64,000 nt of DNA from Nannocystis pusilla (GTDB lineage: Bacteria; Myxococcota_A; Polyangia; Nannocystales; Nannocystaceae), in the NCBI RefSeq assembly GCF_026626665.1, contig NZ_JAPNKE010000002.1, positions 5,867,168 to 5,931,167 of the forward strand, in the 5' to 3' direction. A program made the position numbers and the translations under genes. The notes under the pieces are model-generated. The model was not told the origin of the DNA. It ran no database searches and saw only the letters and a program-made list of their open reading frames with translations. Below are positions 35,934 to 47,200 of this stretch, one piece after another. Within the stretch, counting starts at the first letter, position 1, and every line of letters begins with the position of its first letter.

Positions 35934-38900
35934 ATGACACCCTTCGAAGTGCTCCCGCACGGCGGGCTCGACCAATCGATCCTCATCCCGGTCCTGGTCG
36001 GGGTCTACGTCGCCCTTTTCTTCACCGAGACGTTCGGCTGGGTGTTCGTCGGCCTGGTCGTGCCGGGCTACCTGGCCTCGGTGCTGGCGCTGCAGCCGAC
36101 CACCGCCGCGGTGATCGTGCTCGAGGCGATCGTCACCTACCTGCTGGCCCGCGGCCTCGCCTACGCGCTGGCGCCGACCGGGGTGTGGGCGCCGTTCTTC
36201 GGCCGCGACCGCTTCTTCGTGATCGTCCTCGCCAGCGTGCTGGTCCGTCAGCACGACCAGCTGTGGATCTTGCCGGCCCTGTCGTCCTGGCTCGAGCTGC
36301 AGATGGGCACCGAGCTCCCGCCCGTGCGCGAGTTCTACAGCATCGGCCTGGTGCTGGTGCCGCTGACCGCCAACATGCTGTGGAAGCCGGGCCTGGTCCG
36401 CGGCCTCGGCCCGCTCGCGGTCGTCGTCGGCCTGACCTACGCGATCCTCGAGCTGGTCCTGCTGCCGCTGACTAATTTGTCGCTGTCGTCGTTCGAGCTG
36501 CTCTACGAGGACAGCGCGATCGACTTCCTCGGCCACGCGCGCGCCTACGTGCTGCTGCTGACCACCGCCACGCTGGCCGCCCGCTTCAACCTGCGGTTCG
36601 GCTGGGACTTCGGCGGCATCCTCGTGCCGGCGCTGCTCGGCCTGCTGTGGTTCACGCCGATCGAGATGATGGTGACGCTGGCCGAGGCCTGCATCCTGTG
36701 GAGCATCACCAAGCTGCTGCTGCGCTACACCCCGCTGAAGCGCTACAACCTCGAGGGCCCGCGCAAGCTGGCGCTGGTGTTCAGCCTCAGCGTCGCGCTC
36801 AAGTGGATGCTGTCGCTGATCGTCAGCGTGACGATGCCCGGCATGGCGCGCGCGAGCTGTTCGGCTTCGGCTACCTGCTGTCGACCCTGCTGGCGATCCG
36901 CATGCTGCCGAAGAAGGCGACGCGGCGGGTGCTGCTGCCGACGATCACCACCGCGTTCGCGGGGTGGCTCATCGGCAGCGCGCTCGGCCTCGGCCTCGAC
37001 GTCGCCGCGCCGGTGCCGACCCCGGTGCCCGCCTTCAACCCGCGCAACACCAGCGATCGCCTGCTGCGCAGCGAGGCGGGCGCGCTCGCGCTGGGCCACG
37101 TGCGCGCCGAACTCGCCCCGCCGCGCCTCGAAGCGCCCCCCGCGTCCGCGCTCATCGCCCACGCTGAGGCCTGGTCCGCGCTGGCCGCCTGGATCGCCGC
37201 GCCGACCGACGACGCGGCCGCGACCGCCCGCGACGCGGCCGCGCGCGCCGACCTCGGCATCCACGCGATGAGCGCTCCGACCGGTCTCTTCCATCATGTC
37301 TCTTACGCCATCTCACCGATCGAGCGCGGCGTCGTGCACACCAGCTGGCCCTCGGCGCTGGTGGTGCCGGGCGCGAGCGGGCCGGCGATCGTGGTCCCGC
37401 GGCCGGTCGCCGAGGCCCCGGCCGCCGAGGCCGCGGGTCCGCTGTGCGCCGCGCTGTCGTGCCGCCTGGTGCTGGTCGCCGGGCGCGATCAGGTGCCGGG
37501 CGTGATCGACACGACCTTCTCCGCCGCGCTGGCGCGCCTCGCCCCCGAAGGCGCGGTCGAGCTGCGCGCCGACTTCGACGCCCCGCCCGGGCGCCCGCTC
37601 GTCCACCTCGAGGCCGCCGCGCCGATCGGCCTGCCCGCGCTGCAGCCGGCCGCCCCGCGCGGCGGCGCCGGCCTGCCGCCGATGGCCCTCGCCGAGGGCG
37701 CCCCGCCGCTGCTGCTCGGCGCCGCCTGGGGCGAGGGCCGCCGCGCCGTCGTCCGCATGCACCCCGAGACGATGCGCGCCAGCCTGCTGCAGGGCGCCCC
37801 CGAGATCCGCAGCGCCCCCGCGCTGATGCCGTGGCTCGCCGAGCAGGTGCGGGCGTGGAGCGAGCGGCCGGACAGCGGCCTGGCCGCGCCGTCGGTCGCC
37901 GAGCTGACCTTCCTCGAGCGCCACGTCGCCGAGCCGCTGATCCACGGCTTCACCGAGGACCGCGCGCTCGCGGCCCGCTTCGCCCGCCTGGTCGACGCCG
38001 AGGTGTGGCAGCTGCGCGACTGCGGCTCGCGCCGGCCCTGCCGCGCGCTCGTGGCCGGCGGCGAGATCCTGGTCCTCGGGACAGGTCCGTCCAAGCTCGT
38101 GATCGAGGCGATCCGCGTGCCCGAGGAGGCCGGCACCTGGCGCCTGGCCGCCGAGCTGTTCAGCGCCGCCAGCGGCCGCGCGCTGCTGATCGCCATCAGC
38201 CGCTCGGGCGCCGGCATGTCGGCGTTCACCCCGGCGCAGGCGCTGCACCAGGCGCTGTCGGCCGACGAGGCCGGGGCCCCGCGCACGATCGTGCAGATCC
38301 GCGGCCTCGGGGCCCGCCCCGGCGCGCCCGCCGACGCCCTGGCGATCGGCCGCCCGCGCGCCGGCGTCGGCGAGCTCCCGCCTGTCCTCTCGGACATGCT
38401 GACCATGTCCGGCCCGCTGTCGTTCGTGCCGCGCTGGCGCCTGCTCGAGGACGCCCCCGAGCTGGCCGCGCTGGTCGGCGTGCGCGACGCCCTGATCGCC
38501 TTCTCGGCCGCCTTCACCGCCGACGCCGCGGCGATCCTATGGTTCCCGCCGGCGCTGCGCCGCGTCTACGCGCTCGGCGACCCGTGCCTCGACCTCCGCC
38601 GGCTGTCGGCGCTCGACCTGGTCCCGACCGGCCGCAGCGGCGCGTGGGTCCGCGACGAGGCGGCGATGGCCCTCGGCGGCGCCGCGCCCGGCGTCGTGGA
38701 TGTCCGAACGGTCATGTCCAAAGGGACAGTCAAGGAAGAGCCGCCGGCGCGCAAGTCGGGCCGGGCCGAGGCGCGCGAGGCCGAGGCGCGCGGCAAGCCC
38801 GGCACCGCCACGGTCACCACCGGCGCCGCCGACTTCATGACCGCGCTGGCCCAGGTCGAGGCCTACGCCGAGTCGAACAACCTCCACTGGTTGCGGCTGG

Positions 38901-39121
38901 TCCTGGCCGAGCCCGGGCTGCGGCTGCAGGCTGGCCTCGGGCGGACCACCGGGCGCGGCTTCCTGTCGCTGTGCGAGACCGGGGCCGACCGCCGCTGCGC
39001 GCTCGTCTGGCTCGGCCCGGCGCTGCCCGGCCGCACCGTCGTGCCGAGCAAGATCCGCGCGGTCGGCCCGGCGCTGTGGCGGCGCAACCGGACCCTCCTG
39101 GTCGACGGGGAGGAGCGATGA
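35934..39121 (+). CDS. CapC/PgsC-like membrane protein fused to a large extracytoplasmic domain
   Basis: About 1,062 residues with one frameshift near 36850. Residues 1-305 contain about ten TM segments and two copies of the CapC pattern: FTETFGWVFVGLVVPGYLASVLALQP, and RFNLRFGWDFGGILVPALLGLLWFTP followed by GPRKLALVFSL. CapC/PgsC (about 150 residues) is the membrane partner of the ligase CapB in poly-gamma-glutamate synthesis and probably guides the chain across the inner membrane. Here it is doubled and followed by about 700 residues of mixed alpha/beta sequence (HVSYAISPIERGVVHTSW, LTFLERHVAEPLIHGFTEDRALAARF), which I do not recognise. GGGGAG ribosome site. Lattice units at about 38061, 38383 and 38699. 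First gene of the 18-kb operon; ATGA overlap with the next. Confidence 0.8.
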
Positions 39122-41957
39122 CCCACTTCGACCCCGCCCTGCGGCCCCCCGGCGCCGCCCACGGCAGCCGTCGCCTGGCCTTGCCGACCCTCGTCGCCCT
39201 GCTCACCGCCGTGGTCCTCGCCACGCGCGGTCCGGCCGCGGTCGAGGACGAGGCCGCCGACGACATGCTCACCGCGACCAGCGAGCGCATGATCGCCTAC
39301 GTCCTGACCCCCGAGCACGGGCCGCGCTTCCGCCTGCCCGGGGGCCCCGAGCTCGTCCGCGTCAGCGCCCACCTGGTGCTGCCGAGCGGCCAGACCTACG
39401 TGCCGACCCGCCGCTACGCGTTCGGCATCGAGGCGACCCTGCGCGCCCCGGACGGCGAGGTGCTGTGGCGCCGCCACCTGTCCGATCGGACCGATCAGAC
39501 CAAGGCCGGCTTCAGCGAGGGCGGGTGGATCTACGAGGCGGCGTTCGCCGCCGACCACCGCTACGAGCTGTCCGACAGCGCCGGCCTCGAGCTGTCGCTG
39601 CCGAGCTGCCCGCCGTCCTCCACGCTCGAGCTGCGGCTGTCCGAAGAGACAGGGATCCTCGGCAGCGACGGCAACAAGATCGCCGTGCCGTTCAACAACC
39701 CGAGCGCGCTCGTCCGCGTCCACCGCCGCGTCGACCTCGGCCTGGCCGGCGAGAGCTTGCGGCGCAGCGCCACCCAGGCCGCGCTCGGCAAGGCCCGCCT
39801 GGCGGCCTCCACCTTCCTCCCGTGGCACGCGCTGCGCGAGGCCCACCGGGCCCACGCCGAGGCCGAGGCGTGGGAGCGCATGCCCGCCGAGGGCCGCGCC
39901 GGCGTCGACTACCGCGGCGAGAGCATCTACGTCGCCGCCGGCCCGCCGCCCGCGCCGCCGCCGCCCGAGCCGCCGGCGCTGGCGATCGCCCCCGGCCAGG
40001 CCGCGGTGGTCCACCTGCTCGGACCCGGCACCGCGACCGTGCGCACGCGCGGCACCGCGACTGTCTCGACGGACATGCCCCAAGAGATAGCCGTGCGCAC
40101 GCGCTGGCTGGGCCCGTTCCCGGCCGGCCCCGACCCGGCCCCGCCGGCCCCGCCGGTGTCCCTGCTGTCGATCCCGATCACCGACGCCTGGCAGGAGCAG
40201 GCCGTCCCGCTGACCGCCGGCTGGACCACGATCGAGCTGTCCACCGCCGTCGGCGCGGCCGACGTCCAGGTCGTCGCCAGCGACGGCGCCCGCCACCCGA
40301 CCACCGAGGAGATCGGCCTCGAGGCGGCGCGCGAGTCGACCTTCGCCGCCCTGCGCCTGCCCGCCGAGACCGAGCGCAGCGGCTGCGCCAATGCCCGCCT
40401 GACCTACCGCGCCGCCTGCACCCTGGCCGCCCCGCCCCCGCCGCCCTCGGCGCTGATCCCCGTCGACCTGCGGACCCTGCCGCTCTACCGGATCGGCCCC
40501 GACGTCGCCCCGCTGTCGTTCAACCTGACTGGCCCGAAGGACATCTACACCCGCACCCTGCGCTTCGACGTGCGCTCGTTCGGCGCCGTCGTCCCGGTCC
40601 GCCTCGGCCTCGAGTTCCTCGACGCCCGCGGCCGCGTGATCCTCGTCGAGGAGCTGCTGGCCGAGCCGACCGGCCTGTCGCTGTTCGAGCGGGTGCGCCC
40701 GCCCTCGTCGTTCTTCGCCGAGTCCGCCGGCGGCGGCGACGAGGACGACGCCCAGGTCCCCTCCCTGCTGCCCGCCCTCGGCCTCGCCCTCGCCGAGCGC
40801 CCGGTCAGCGAGCCGGTCTCGCTGCGCCTTCTGGCTCCGCCCGAGGCCGTGCGCCTGCAGCTGACCGGCGGCTCGTCGGCCCTGCTCGACGTCCGCACCG
40901 TCCTGCCGCCGCCGGCCGACGAGGTCGGCGGCTCGCCGTGGGTCTGGCCTTACGACCAGGTGGTGGTCGACGACGAGCGCTGGCGCTACGCCCCGCGCCG
41001 GCGCGACCGGTGGTTCCCGCTGCGCGCCGAGGACCACGCGCTGCGGCGGGCGGCCGGCCAGGTGATGCCGCTGCAGGCGCAGATCCGCCGCGAATACGAG
41101 CCGCCGCGCCCGACCACCGAGGGCCCGTGGATCACCGCGCACCCGCGCGGCGGGGTCCAGCGCCTCGACATCCTCGAGCTCGTGCCGCCGTCGCGCCGCG
41201 ACGAGTTCATCGCCGCTGGGGCCCCGGCGAGGTCTCGGTGCTGCGCCCGGGCGTCGTCGAGAAGATCGACCTCCGCCGCGGCTTCGCCCGCCCGACGCGC
41301 ATGCGCTACCACGCCATCGGCACCGGCGTGCGCGCGCTCGGCCAGGACATCGCCCTGCGGATCAACGACGTCGACGACGACTGGCTGATCACCGCCCGCG
41401 CCGAGACCCGCCGGATCGCGCGGCCCAAGGGCGGGCTCGTGTCCCTCCTGTGGAACTCGGGGCCGGAGCCGGTGCGCCTGCTCGTCAACCGCCCGACCCT
41501 GTCCGGCGCGCCGATCTACACCGCGCGCCAGATCTACCGCCTCGCCGACAACTCGATGACCGTGGACGTGCCCAAGCGCGCCGGCGTTGTCGAGGCGCTG
41601 CACGTGGTCGTCTACTGGCTCGAGGGCGCGCCGACCACCGCGACCTCGCTGCGGGTGGCGATCGACGGCGGCGCCCCCAAGCGTCACTCGGCCCGCGGCG
41701 TCAACGTCTCGCAGGCCGAGCTCTCGGTCGCCCTGATCCCCGACTCCGGCGCCGAGCTGCTGCGGACCGACCGCGACACGCCCGTCAAAGCCCAGCGCAC
41801 GACCTTCACCATCCGCCTCGGCGACGACCTCTCGGCCGGCCGCCACTCCGTCACCTTCACCCGCGACAGCGGCGCCCCCGTGTGGCTGCGGCTGTTCCGC
41901 GAGGCCCCGAAAAGCCACGGCGCCGCCACCGACCTCGAGCCCGGCCATGACGACTGA
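39118..41957 (+). CDS. Large envelope protein of the CapBC-like operon, one frameshift
   Basis: About 946 residues, joined near 41218 where a CCC appears to lack one base (DEFIA-RWGPGEVSVL). The N-terminus has a basic start and a hydrophobic stretch LALPTLVALLTAVVLATRGP, so it is exported or anchored. The rest is beta-rich with jelly-roll-like segments and a Pro-rich linker (PPPAPPPPEPP, about residues 277-290). No catalytic motif is visible. Its place between CapC-like and CapB-like genes, with ATGA overlap to the former, implies a role in the periplasm, for instance polymer handling or linking membranes. Lattice chains lie in coding sequence (39477, 39640, 40060). Function not assignable from sequence alone. 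Confidence 0.7.
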
Positions 41958-42009
41958 ACCCCTCGCCTCCGAACCGGGCGCCGCCCCCTGTCTGGCGGAG
42001 CACGCCCTG

Positions 42010-42960
42010 CAGGACACGCTGCTCGCGGCGCCTCGTCGCACATGTCTCTACGGACATGTCGATGACGCATCGAACACATGTCCTTCAGGTCATATCAAGA
42101 CCGCACCCGCGATCCCGAAAGCACATGTCCCTCAGGACATATCGCTTCTCCGCCCGCCGCGCCGCAGCCGGCCGCGCGCCGGCGCGAGGCGTGTCCCTCG
42201 GGCTCTATCCCTCCTCGCGCCACCGACGGTCCCGCCGGCGGTCCGCTCGCGCCTGCCGTCCCCGGGGTCCCGCGACCGCGCGCACGCCCGCCCGAAACAG
42301 CGCCCTCGAATCGCCCCTATCTCTCGCCCACGGCGCCCCAGTCGGCCACCCGCGCGCTCGAAACATGTCCCTCAGGACCTATCCCTCCTGACCCCATCGA
42401 CGCTGCGCGCCCCGCCGCTCGCCCGCCGGCGCCTCCGGTCGCGGCCCGCCACGCCCGCTACATCCACGCCCTTTCGGCCGCCGCCGCCGAGGCCCCGCGA
42501 CCCGCCGCTCGTCCGCCCGCGTCTCCGGCCGCGGTCCGGCACGCGCGACAGATCTGCGCCCTCGCCGTGGTCCCCGCCGAGGCCCCGCGACCCGCCCCTC
42601 GCCCGCCCGCCGTCCCTGTGTTCACCTGTCCCCAAGGACACATCATTGCCGACGCCGCCAGGCCGCCGCGGCCCGTCGCGCCTCCGGACCCTGCCGCCCC
42701 CTCCGCCGCCGCGCGCGCCGCCCCGGCGAGAAGCGCCGCTCGCCCGCCCGCCGCCCCCTCGCAGGTGTTCGCCCGCATGCCCACGGTCCCTGCATGTCCC
42801 TCGGGACAGGCCGGGAAAGTCGCTCGCCCGCCTGCGGCTCCGGCATGTCCCCAAGGACATGCCACTCGCCCGCCCACCGCTCCGGTCGAGCAGGCCGCCC
42901 GCCCGCCTGCCACCTCTGCATGTCCCTCGGGACAGGCCACTCGCCCGCCCCCCGCTCCCG
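42010..42960. repeat. Dense set of lattice units across the 5' half of the hydrolase gene
   Basis: Anchor pairs spaced exactly 14 nt lie at 42041/42055, 42077/42091, 42124/42138, 42364/42378, 42625/42639, 42793/42807, 42844/42858 and 42919/42933. Between them lie CCCGCCCGCC-rich stretches. Where the frame reads through, the pairs encode CPSGQA/CPQGHA between RPPAAP-type segments. Confidence 0.85.
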
Positions 42961-44204
42961 CGGCGCGGCCCGCCCGCCCGCCGGCGGCCCCCGCGGCCCA
43001 GCCCGTCCGTCCGCCCGCCGCCCCTGCCGCCCAGCCCGCGGAGCCCGCCTCCGCCGCCTCGCTCGCCCGCGGCTGGGCCCTCCTCCTCGCGCTGTCGGCC
43101 GGCTGTCAGGGCCGCGCCTGCGACTGCGCCGACCCCCAGGCCGACGACGCCCGCTACACCGCCCGCGCCGGCTCGCCTGCCCGTTCGGACATGCCCCCGT
43201 GGGCAGGTCCCGAAGACCAGCCGGCCTCGGCCGCGCTCACGGGCGGGCGCCCGCGGCCGCCGGCCCAGCCGCTCGACGCCTACACCATGATCGACCCCAC
43301 CGAGCTCCGATACCGGCTGTGGACCGAGCCGCCGCCGCCCTTCTACGTCCCCCCGACCCCCGAGCGGACGGCCGCCTTCGAGGCGCTGATGCGCGACCTC
43401 CTGGCCACGCCCACGCCCGAGCCCGAGGCGCTCGGCGAGGTCGCGTGGGCGGCCGGCTTCGAGGTCCACGCCTGGTACGTCTCGGGCCAGCGGCTGCTCG
43501 CCGCGGTCGAGCCGCGGACGGGCCAGACCGGCGGCGGCGCCTACCTCGTGCGCGTCGCCGACGGCCCCGCAGCGACCGAGGAGCGCCCGGTGATCTTGCA
43601 GGCCCCGCACGCCTTCCACGACCTCGGGACCGAGCGGATCGCCCTCGCCCTGGCCCTGCGCGGCGACGCCTGGCCGCGCGCCCTGTTCGTCAACACGGTC
43701 CACCGCTACCTCGACACCGACGGCCAGCGCCGCGAACGCGACGCCGCCCCCGCCGACCCCTGCCACAACCCCGAGCACCTGTTCTCGATCGCCACCGCCG
43801 CCGCGCTCGACGTCATGCCGCGCGCCGAGGTCGTGCAGATCCACGGCTTCAGCGAGGACGACGACCCGCTCGGCCCCGCCGCGGTCGTCAGCGCCGGCGA
43901 CCGCGTCGCCGCCACCGGCCGCACCCGCGAGGTCGCCCACCGCCTGCGCGGCGCCCTCGGCATCGAGGTCGCCCTGTTCCCCGACGACCGCACCCGCCTC
44001 GGCGCCACCGCCAACGCGCAGGGCCGGCTGATCCGCGCCCGCGGCGGCGCGGCCCGCTTCGTCCACCTCGAGCTGTCGCACGAGCTGCGCCGGCGGATCC
44101 AGCGCGACGCCAGGGCCCTCGCCAGCCTGGCCGAGGCGCTCCGCCCCGACCTCCGCGACCCCGAAGAGATCCTCGGCCTCGGCCCGCCCGAGCGCCCGCT
44201 CTAG
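42078..44204 (+). CDS. Lipoprotein hydrolase (N-formylglutamate-amidohydrolase/PGA-hydrolase-like) with Pro-rich N-terminal extension
   Basis: The open frame starts at ATG 42078; ATG 42777 is another candidate. The convincing part begins with a lipoprotein-like segment ARGWALLLALSAGCQGRACDC near nucleotide 43060. The hydrolase core follows: VILQAPHAFHDLGTERIALALAL, ALFVNTVHRYLDTDG, PCHNPEHLFSIATAAALDV, EVVQIHGFSEDDD. The two His-containing motifs with a nearby Glu resemble zinc-dependent N-formylglutamate amidohydrolases and phage-type poly-gamma-glutamate hydrolases. That fits a depolymerase or release enzyme for a glutamate polymer; the family call is tentative. The preceding roughly 325 residues are Pro/Ala/Arg-rich and contain lattice palindromes; no good start codon lies directly before the signal-like segment. 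Confidence 0.6.
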   Translation: MSFRSYQDRTRDPESTCPSGHIASPPAAPQPAARRREACPSGSIPPRATDGPAGGPLAPAVPGVPRPRARPPETAPSNRPYLSPTAPQSATRALETCPSGPIPPDPIDAARPAARPPAPPVAARHARYIHALSAAAAEAPRPAARPPASPAAVRHARQICALAVVPAEAPRPAPRPPAVPVFTCPQGHIIADAARPPRPVAPPDPAAPSAAARAAPARSAARPPAAPSQVFARMPTVPACPSGQAGKVARPPAAPACPQGHATRPPTAPVEQAARPPATSACPSGQATRPPPAPAARPARPPAAPAAQPVRPPAAPAAQPAEPASAASLARGWALLLALSAGCQGRACDCADPQADDARYTARAGSPARSDMPPWAGPEDQPASAALTGGRPRPPAQPLDAYTMIDPTELRYRLWTEPPPPFYVPPTPERTAAFEALMRDLLATPTPEPEALGEVAWAAGFEVHAWYVSGQRLLAAVEPRTGQTGGGAYLVRVADGPAATEERPVILQAPHAFHDLGTERIALALALRGDAWPRALFVNTVHRYLDTDGQRRERDAAPADPCHNPEHLFSIATAAALDVMPRAEVVQIHGFSEDDDPLGPAAVVSAGDRVAATGRTREVAHRLRGALGIEVALFPDDRTRLGATANAQGRLIRARGGAARFVHLELSHELRRRIQRDARALASLAEALRPDLRDPEEILGLGPPERPL
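43176..43221. repeat. Four-anchor 14-nt lattice after the lipobox of the hydrolase gene
   Basis: Anchors CCTG, CATG, CAGG and CAGC at 43176, 43190, 43204 and 43218; spacers CCCGTTCGGA, CCCCCGTGGG and TCCCGAAGAC. It encodes the linker SPARSDMPPWAGPEDQP. Confidence 0.85.
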
Positions 44205-44278
44205 ACCTGTCCTTCGGGACATTGATCATTCTCTCATCATTCGTGTCGCTCTGGGCCCCTCCCTCCAGGAGCACCACC

Positions 44279-47200
44279 GTGTCCACCCCTCTCCGCATCG
44301 CCTCGTGGCTCCTCGCCGCCGTCGCGCTGTTCCCCCACGGCGCCAGCGCCCGGCCCGGTCGCGCCGCCGCGCCGCTGGCCGACCCGGCCGTGCGCGCCGG
44401 CGTCGAGTGGCGCCCGGTCGAGGTCGTGCCGGTGGCGCTGGCCGGCGCCGCGCCGTGGATCGCCTCGCCGACCCCCGAGGCGGCCACCGCCACCAGCGCT
44501 GTCGTCGGGCCCGAGGCCGGCGCGATCATCCGGCTGGGCTCCCTCGCGGTCCTGCAGGTCCGCGCCGAGCCCGTCCGCGGCGCCGGGCGACCGGCGCCGC
44601 TGAAGTTCTGGCGCCGCTCCGGCGCCGAGGCGGCCGGCCGCGCCGCGGTGCTCGAGCCGGCGCTCGAGGTGGCCCCGGGGACATGGCTCTTGGAACATCC
44701 GCCGGGCGGCCCCGGCGAGTGGCTGGTCAGCGCCGGCGAGCCGACGCGGATCACCGCCCTCGCCCCCGCGCCGCGCACCGGCGAGCTGATCTGGGAGCAC
44801 GTGATCGGCGCGGTGCTCGAGTGGATCGACCGCGGCGGCCCACCGCCGCCGCTGCCCGACCTGCCGAGCTTCGCCGACCTGCGCCGCGAGCTGCTCGCCG
44901 ACGCCGCGGTCGCCGCGGCCCTGCGCGCGAGTGACCCGAAGGACATGTCCCTCCAGGCAGCCGTCACGGCCTGGCGCGGCGCCGCCGCGGTCCAGCGGAT
45001 CACCGCCATGCGCCCGCCGGGGCGCCCCGCCTTCGCCCTCGAGACCGCGCCGCGCCCGCTGCCCGGCGCCGCCGCGGTCGACCTCGAGGGCCGCCCGTTC
45101 CAGCGCAGCGCCGGCGGCCGCAGCTGGGACCTGCGCATGACCGGCCCCGGGGTCGCGTGGATCTCCGCCAGGCTCCTGGGACAGGACCCGAAGGCCAGCA
45201 TCTCCGTGCACGCCGAGGGCCGCCGGCTCGTCCGCGAGCGCCTCGCCCCCGAGACCCCGTGCGCGCCGGAGGCCACCCCGTGCCGCGTCGGCGGCCCCGA
45301 GCGCGACCTGGCGATCCCGCTGGCCCCGGGCGAGCACACCTACCGCTTGCAGGTCGAAGGCGACGCCGCGCTGCTGCAGGTCCGCGTCGGCCAGTCGCTC
45401 GAGCGGGTGGCCACCGCGCTGCGCCGCGAGGGCGCCGACGATCTGCTGCGCGCCGGTCACCGCGCCCTCGCCCGCTCGCGCTCGCCCCGGGCCGCGCTGG
45501 TCGGCGCGTTGCTGGCCCAGGTCGCGGGCCGCCCGCTGCCGAGCCTGAAGCGCCCCGGTTCGCCCCGCTGGCGCTGACCTTCGACTGGCTGCAGGCGCAG
45601 CAGGACGACCTCTCGCCGGCCCGCCGCCGCCAGCTCGCGTGGTCGCTCGCCCGCGCCGCCGACATGGTCAAGGACCGCGAGCTGGCCGCCCGTGGCCGCG
45701 CCGCCGGCATCGAGCTGCTCGAAGGGACAGGTGACGCCGGCCTCGCCCGCCGCCTGCTCGGCCCGCGCCCGAGCGAGGCCCCGGCGCGCGCGCTGGCGGC
45801 CGCGGCCCGCATGCTCGACGGCCCGCCGCTGCCCCTGGCGAGCCCGATGCTGGCGCTGTTCGAGCGGGCCCGCCGGCAGGACCCCTACGACGCCGAGCTG
45901 CGCGCGGCCTACCGCGACCACTGGCAGGCGACGCGCTGGTCGCTGCTGCTGCCGAGCCAGGAGGGCCCGTCGCCGCTGGTGTGGATCGAGCACCTCCCGC
46001 CCGACCCGCTGCGGGCGCCGACCAGCGCGTCGCTGTGGGCCTGGCCGAACGGACATGTGCAAACGGTCATGGCCCCGACGCTGCCGGAGGCGCCGGGCCG
46101 CCCGGCGCTGCTGCGGCTGTACACCCGCACCGACGCCAGCCTGACCGTGACCGTCGACGACGAGCGCTGGCGGACCCTGCCGCTCGCCCGGCTCGAGCTG
46201 CTCGAGCTGGCGCTGCCGCCCGGGCCGCACGCGCTCACGGTCGCCGGGACCAGCGGCAGCGAGGTGTGGTCGTCGCTGGCGCCCACGCCCCCGCGGGCCC
46301 CCGACGCCCGCCTGCTCCGCCTGTGGCGCGCCGACGCCGAACACGCGGCCCGCTTCGCCCTCCCCGGCGAGCCGGCCCACGCCCGCGTCGACATCCGCGC
46401 CCTGGACAGCGACACCCCCACCCGCGTCGACCTGACCCTCAAGACCGACACCGGCCTGCGCCGGCAATTCAGCGTCGAACTGCGCCCCGTCGATGGGGCG
46501 GCGATCCCCCTCGACGGCAGCCCCCGCGTCGGCCCCCCGACCAGCGTCCTCATCCCCCTCGACCTCCGCGCCCGCGCCCTCGAGGTCCTCGTGGCCAAGG
46601 GCGGCCCCGCCGTCGCCGTGTCCGCGGCCGTCCGCGCCCCCGGCCTGCGCGAGCCCGTGCCCGCGGACGAGGCCGCGGCAGGTCCCGCAGGACATGCCCC
46701 GAAGGACACCTCGCCCTCCGCGACCGGCGCCACCGGCGGCGCCGCGGCAGGTCCCGAAGGACATGCCCCGAAAGACACATCGCCCGGCGCGTCCGGCGTC
46801 ACCGGCAGCGCCGCCGCGACCAGTCCCGAAGGACATGCCTCTAAAGACACATCACCCGTCGCGGCCGGCGTCCCCGGCGGCGCCGCCGCGACCAGTCCCG
46901 AAGGACATGCCCCGAAAGACACATCAACCGTCGCGGCCGGCGTCACCGGCAGCGCCGCCGGGGCAGGTCCCGAGGGACATGCCCCGAAAGACACCTCGCT
47001 CGCCGCCGCGGGCCCCGCAGGACATGCCCCGAAAGACATGCCGTCCGGCCCCGCGGACAGCCCGCGCCCCGAGAGCCCGACCGCCACGCTCGAGCGGGCC
47101 AGCCGCGCCCTGCTCGAGCGCCCGAACGACCCCGAGCTGCTGATCGTCCGCGCCGGCGCCCTCCTCGACCTCGACCAGCGGGCCTACGCCCTGTCCGACT

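Noticed and set aside
42794..45577. A 927-codon frame overlapping the hydrolase gene
   Set aside because: Arg/Pro-rich shadow until about 44279; only its last part, from the GTG at 44279, is the real gene.
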